Assembly (NCBI GenBank): GCA_046292445.1
Contig: JBKBQT010000014.1
Span: forward strand, 1-64,000
Length of the DNA stretch: 64,000 nt
Direction: 5' to 3'
Source: CALIZF01 sp046292445
GTDB taxonomy: Bacteria > Pseudomonadota > Alphaproteobacteria > Rhodobacterales > Rhodobacteraceae
Shown: piece by piece, positions 62,624-64,000 of the stretch
How positions within the stretch are numbered: position 1 is the first letter of the stretch
Layout of the letters: every line of letters starts with the position of its first letter
The notes under the pieces: generated by a model
Seen by the model: the letters and a program-made list of their open reading frames with translations, nothing else
Told to the model about the DNA's origin: nothing
Database searches by the model: none
Made by a program: the position numbers and the translations under genes

Positions 62624-64000
62624 CTACCACCACTTGCCCGGCTTCGCCACGAAGCCCGCCGCACGCTCCAGCACATGCGCGTGATTGAGCAGCTCCGCCT
62701 CGCCCCAGGGCCGGCCGATCAGTTGCAGCCCGAGCGGCAGGCCGCCGCGGTCCAGCCCCGCCGGCACCGCGATTCCCGGAAGGCCGGCAAGGTTCACCGT
62801 CACCGTGAACACGTCGTTGAGATACATCTCGACCGGATCGGCATCCGCCTTTTCCCCCAGTCCGAAGGCGGCCGAGGGCGTGGCCGGCGTCAGGATCGCG
62901 TCGATCCCGGCTGCGAAAACCGTGTCGAAATCGCGCTTGATGAGCGCGCGAACCTTCCGCGCGCGGTTGTAATAGGCATCATAGAACCCCGCCGAGAGCA
63001 CATAGGTGCCGATCATCACCCGGCGCTGCACCTCGCGGCCGAAGCCCTCGGCCCGCGTGCGCTCATACATCTCGGTGATGCCTTCGCCGGGCCCCAGCCT
63101 CGCGCGGTGGCCGTAGCGCACCCCGTCGTAGCGCGCGAGGTTCGACGATGCCTCGGCCGGCGCGATGACGTAATAGGCCGGCAGCGCGTACATCGTATGC
63201 GGCAGGCTGATCTCGACGATCTCGGCCCCCGCATCGCGCAGCATCGCCGCGCCCTCGTCCCAGAGCCGCCCGATCTCGTCCGGCATCCCGTCGATGCGGT
63301 ATTCGCGCGGGATCCCGATCCGCTTGCCGCGGATGTCGCCGGTCAGCGCCGCCTCGTAATCGGGCACCGGCAGGTCGGCGGAGGTCGAATCCATCGGGTC
63401 ATGCCCCGCCATCGCCCGCAGCAGGATTGCCGCATCGCGCACGCTGCGCGCCATCGGCCCGGCCTGGTCGAGCGAGGAGGCGAAGGCGACGATCCCCCAG
63501 CGGCTCACCCGGCCATAGGTCGGCTTGAGCCCGACGATCCCGGTGAAGGCCGCCGGCTGGCGGATCGACCCGCCGGTATCGGTGCCGGTCGCGCCGAGGC
63601 ACAGATCGGCCGCCACCGCCGCGGCCGAGCCGCCCGAACTGCCGCCCGGGGTCAGCGCGGTATCGTCATTGCCCCGCCGCCACGGGTTGACCGCATTGCC
63701 GTAGCAACTCGTCTCGTTCGACGAGCCCATGGCGAATTCGTCCATGTTCAGCTTGCCGAGCATCACCGCGCCCTGGTCGAAAAGCTGGCGCGTCACGGTC
63801 GATTCGTATTCCGGCCGGAACCCGCGCAGGATGTTCGACGCTGCCTGCGTCGGAACCCCCTTGGTGCAGAACAGATCCTTGATCCCCAGCGGGATCCCGC
63901 ACAGATCGGGCGCATCGCCGCCCGCCAGCCGCGCATCCGCCGCGCGCGCCTGGTCGAGCGCGATCTCGGGCGTCTTGTGGACGAAGGCGCCCAGCGCATC
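62624..64000 (-). CDS. gatA: Asp-tRNA(Asn)/Glu-tRNA(Gln) amidotransferase subunit A, partial
   Basis: GatA supplies ammonia by hydrolysing glutamine so that GatCAB can convert Glu-tRNA(Gln) or Asp-tRNA(Asn). The reading frame is open to the right edge, giving 458 residues; about 35 N-terminal residues are missing. Catalytic elements are [15 protein letters not shown] (Lys), [15 protein letters not shown] (Ser) and [13 protein letters not shown] (cis-Ser and Ser nucleophile). The C-terminal [20 protein letters not shown] is intact. An amidase with another substrate is less likely given these matches. gatC would be expected just upstream, outside the window. Confidence 0.95.
   Translation of the reverse strand, partial: DALGAFVHKTPEIALDQARAADARLAGGDAPDLCGIPLGIKDLFCTKGVPTQAASNILRGFRPEYESTVTRQLFDQGAVMLGKLNMDEFAMGSSNETSCYGNAVNPWRRGNDDTALTPGGSSGGSAAAVAADLCLGATGTDTGGSIRQPAAFTGIVGLKPTYGRVSRWGIVAFASSLDQAGPMARSVRDAAILLRAMAGHDPMDSTSADLPVPDYEAALTGDIRGKRIGIPREYRIDGMPDEIGRLWDEGAAMLRDAGAEIVEISLPHTMYALPAYYVIAPAEASSNLARYDGVRYGHRARLGPGEGITEMYERTRAEGFGREVQRRVMIGTYVLSAGFYDAYYNRARKVRALIKRDFDTVFAAGIDAILTPATPSAAFGLGEKADADPVEMYLNDVFTVTVNLAGLPGIAVPAGLDRGGLPLGLQLIGRPWGEAELLNHAHVLERAAGFVAKPGKWW

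Overview
The window looks like part of a chromosome from a high-GC alphaproteobacterium, most probably a member of Rhodobacteraceae/Rhodobacterales. The reasons are a very GC-rich, densely packed gene set, many GTGA/ATGA stop-start overlaps, the gene order murA - DUF2948 - hisD - UPF0262 - low-molecular-weight phosphatase, and a class A RNase P RNA. The content is mostly chromosomal housekeeping and transport. I saw no insertion sequence, prophage, integron or CRISPR array. Ten Ns at 49981-49990, flanked by homopolymer-like G/C sequence, mark a scaffold join.

Layout. 1-2114: tail of tuf, a terminator, tRNA-Trp, an SbtA/SbtB-type bicarbonate transporter with its PII-like partner, and tRNA-Thr. 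2337-6883: murA, DUF2948, hisD, UPF0262 and a low-molecular-weight phosphatase. 7104-17511: two GNAT proteins, an NTF2-like protein, a Prx5-type peroxiredoxin, a ferredoxin-reductase-like flavoprotein, rsmD, an alpha/beta hydrolase fused to a membrane domain, map, a CinA-like protein, an OmpA-domain protein, a LysR regulator and a glycosyltransferase. 17569-26541: FadH-type dienoyl-CoA reductase, two Rhodobacterales hypotheticals, ilvD, an lrgA/lrgB pair, accD and folC.

26645-36300 is a divergent carboxylic-acid uptake and activation locus. A livH-livM-livG-livF-acyl-CoA ligase-livK operon runs leftward. A tetR-acyl-CoA ligase-MaoC-hotdog operon runs rightward. The shared 195-bp control region carries mirrored -35 elements and a 33-bp palindrome that covers the tetR start codon. 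36297-42137 holds a thioredoxin/CcdA pair, an EamA exporter, an HU protein, AMP nucleosidase, a methyltransferase and an epimerase-like SDR.

42146-53341 is the most unusual part. Two paralogous Ugp-type ABC importers stand side by side. Each has two permeases, a binding protein, an ATPase and a calcineurin-type phosphoesterase in place of the usual UgpQ-type phosphodiesterase. The second set also has a translationally coupled tyrosine-phosphatase-like enzyme. A 61-bp imperfect palindrome lies in the divergent promoter region of the first set. I infer import and intracellular hydrolysis of a phosphodiester or other phosphorylated small molecule; the substrate is unknown.

53412-64000 holds a TetR regulator, an RND efflux pump with its membrane fusion protein, rpmG, a DUF533 protein, rnpB with a clear promoter, a crotonase-family enzyme, an N-acetylmuramoyl-L-alanine amidase with an upstream Excalibur lipoprotein, and gatA running off the right edge. 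A dispersed intergenic repeat (core GGATATTTGGGCCAGCCTGA) recurs in the window, twice as head-to-head pairs able to form long hairpins.
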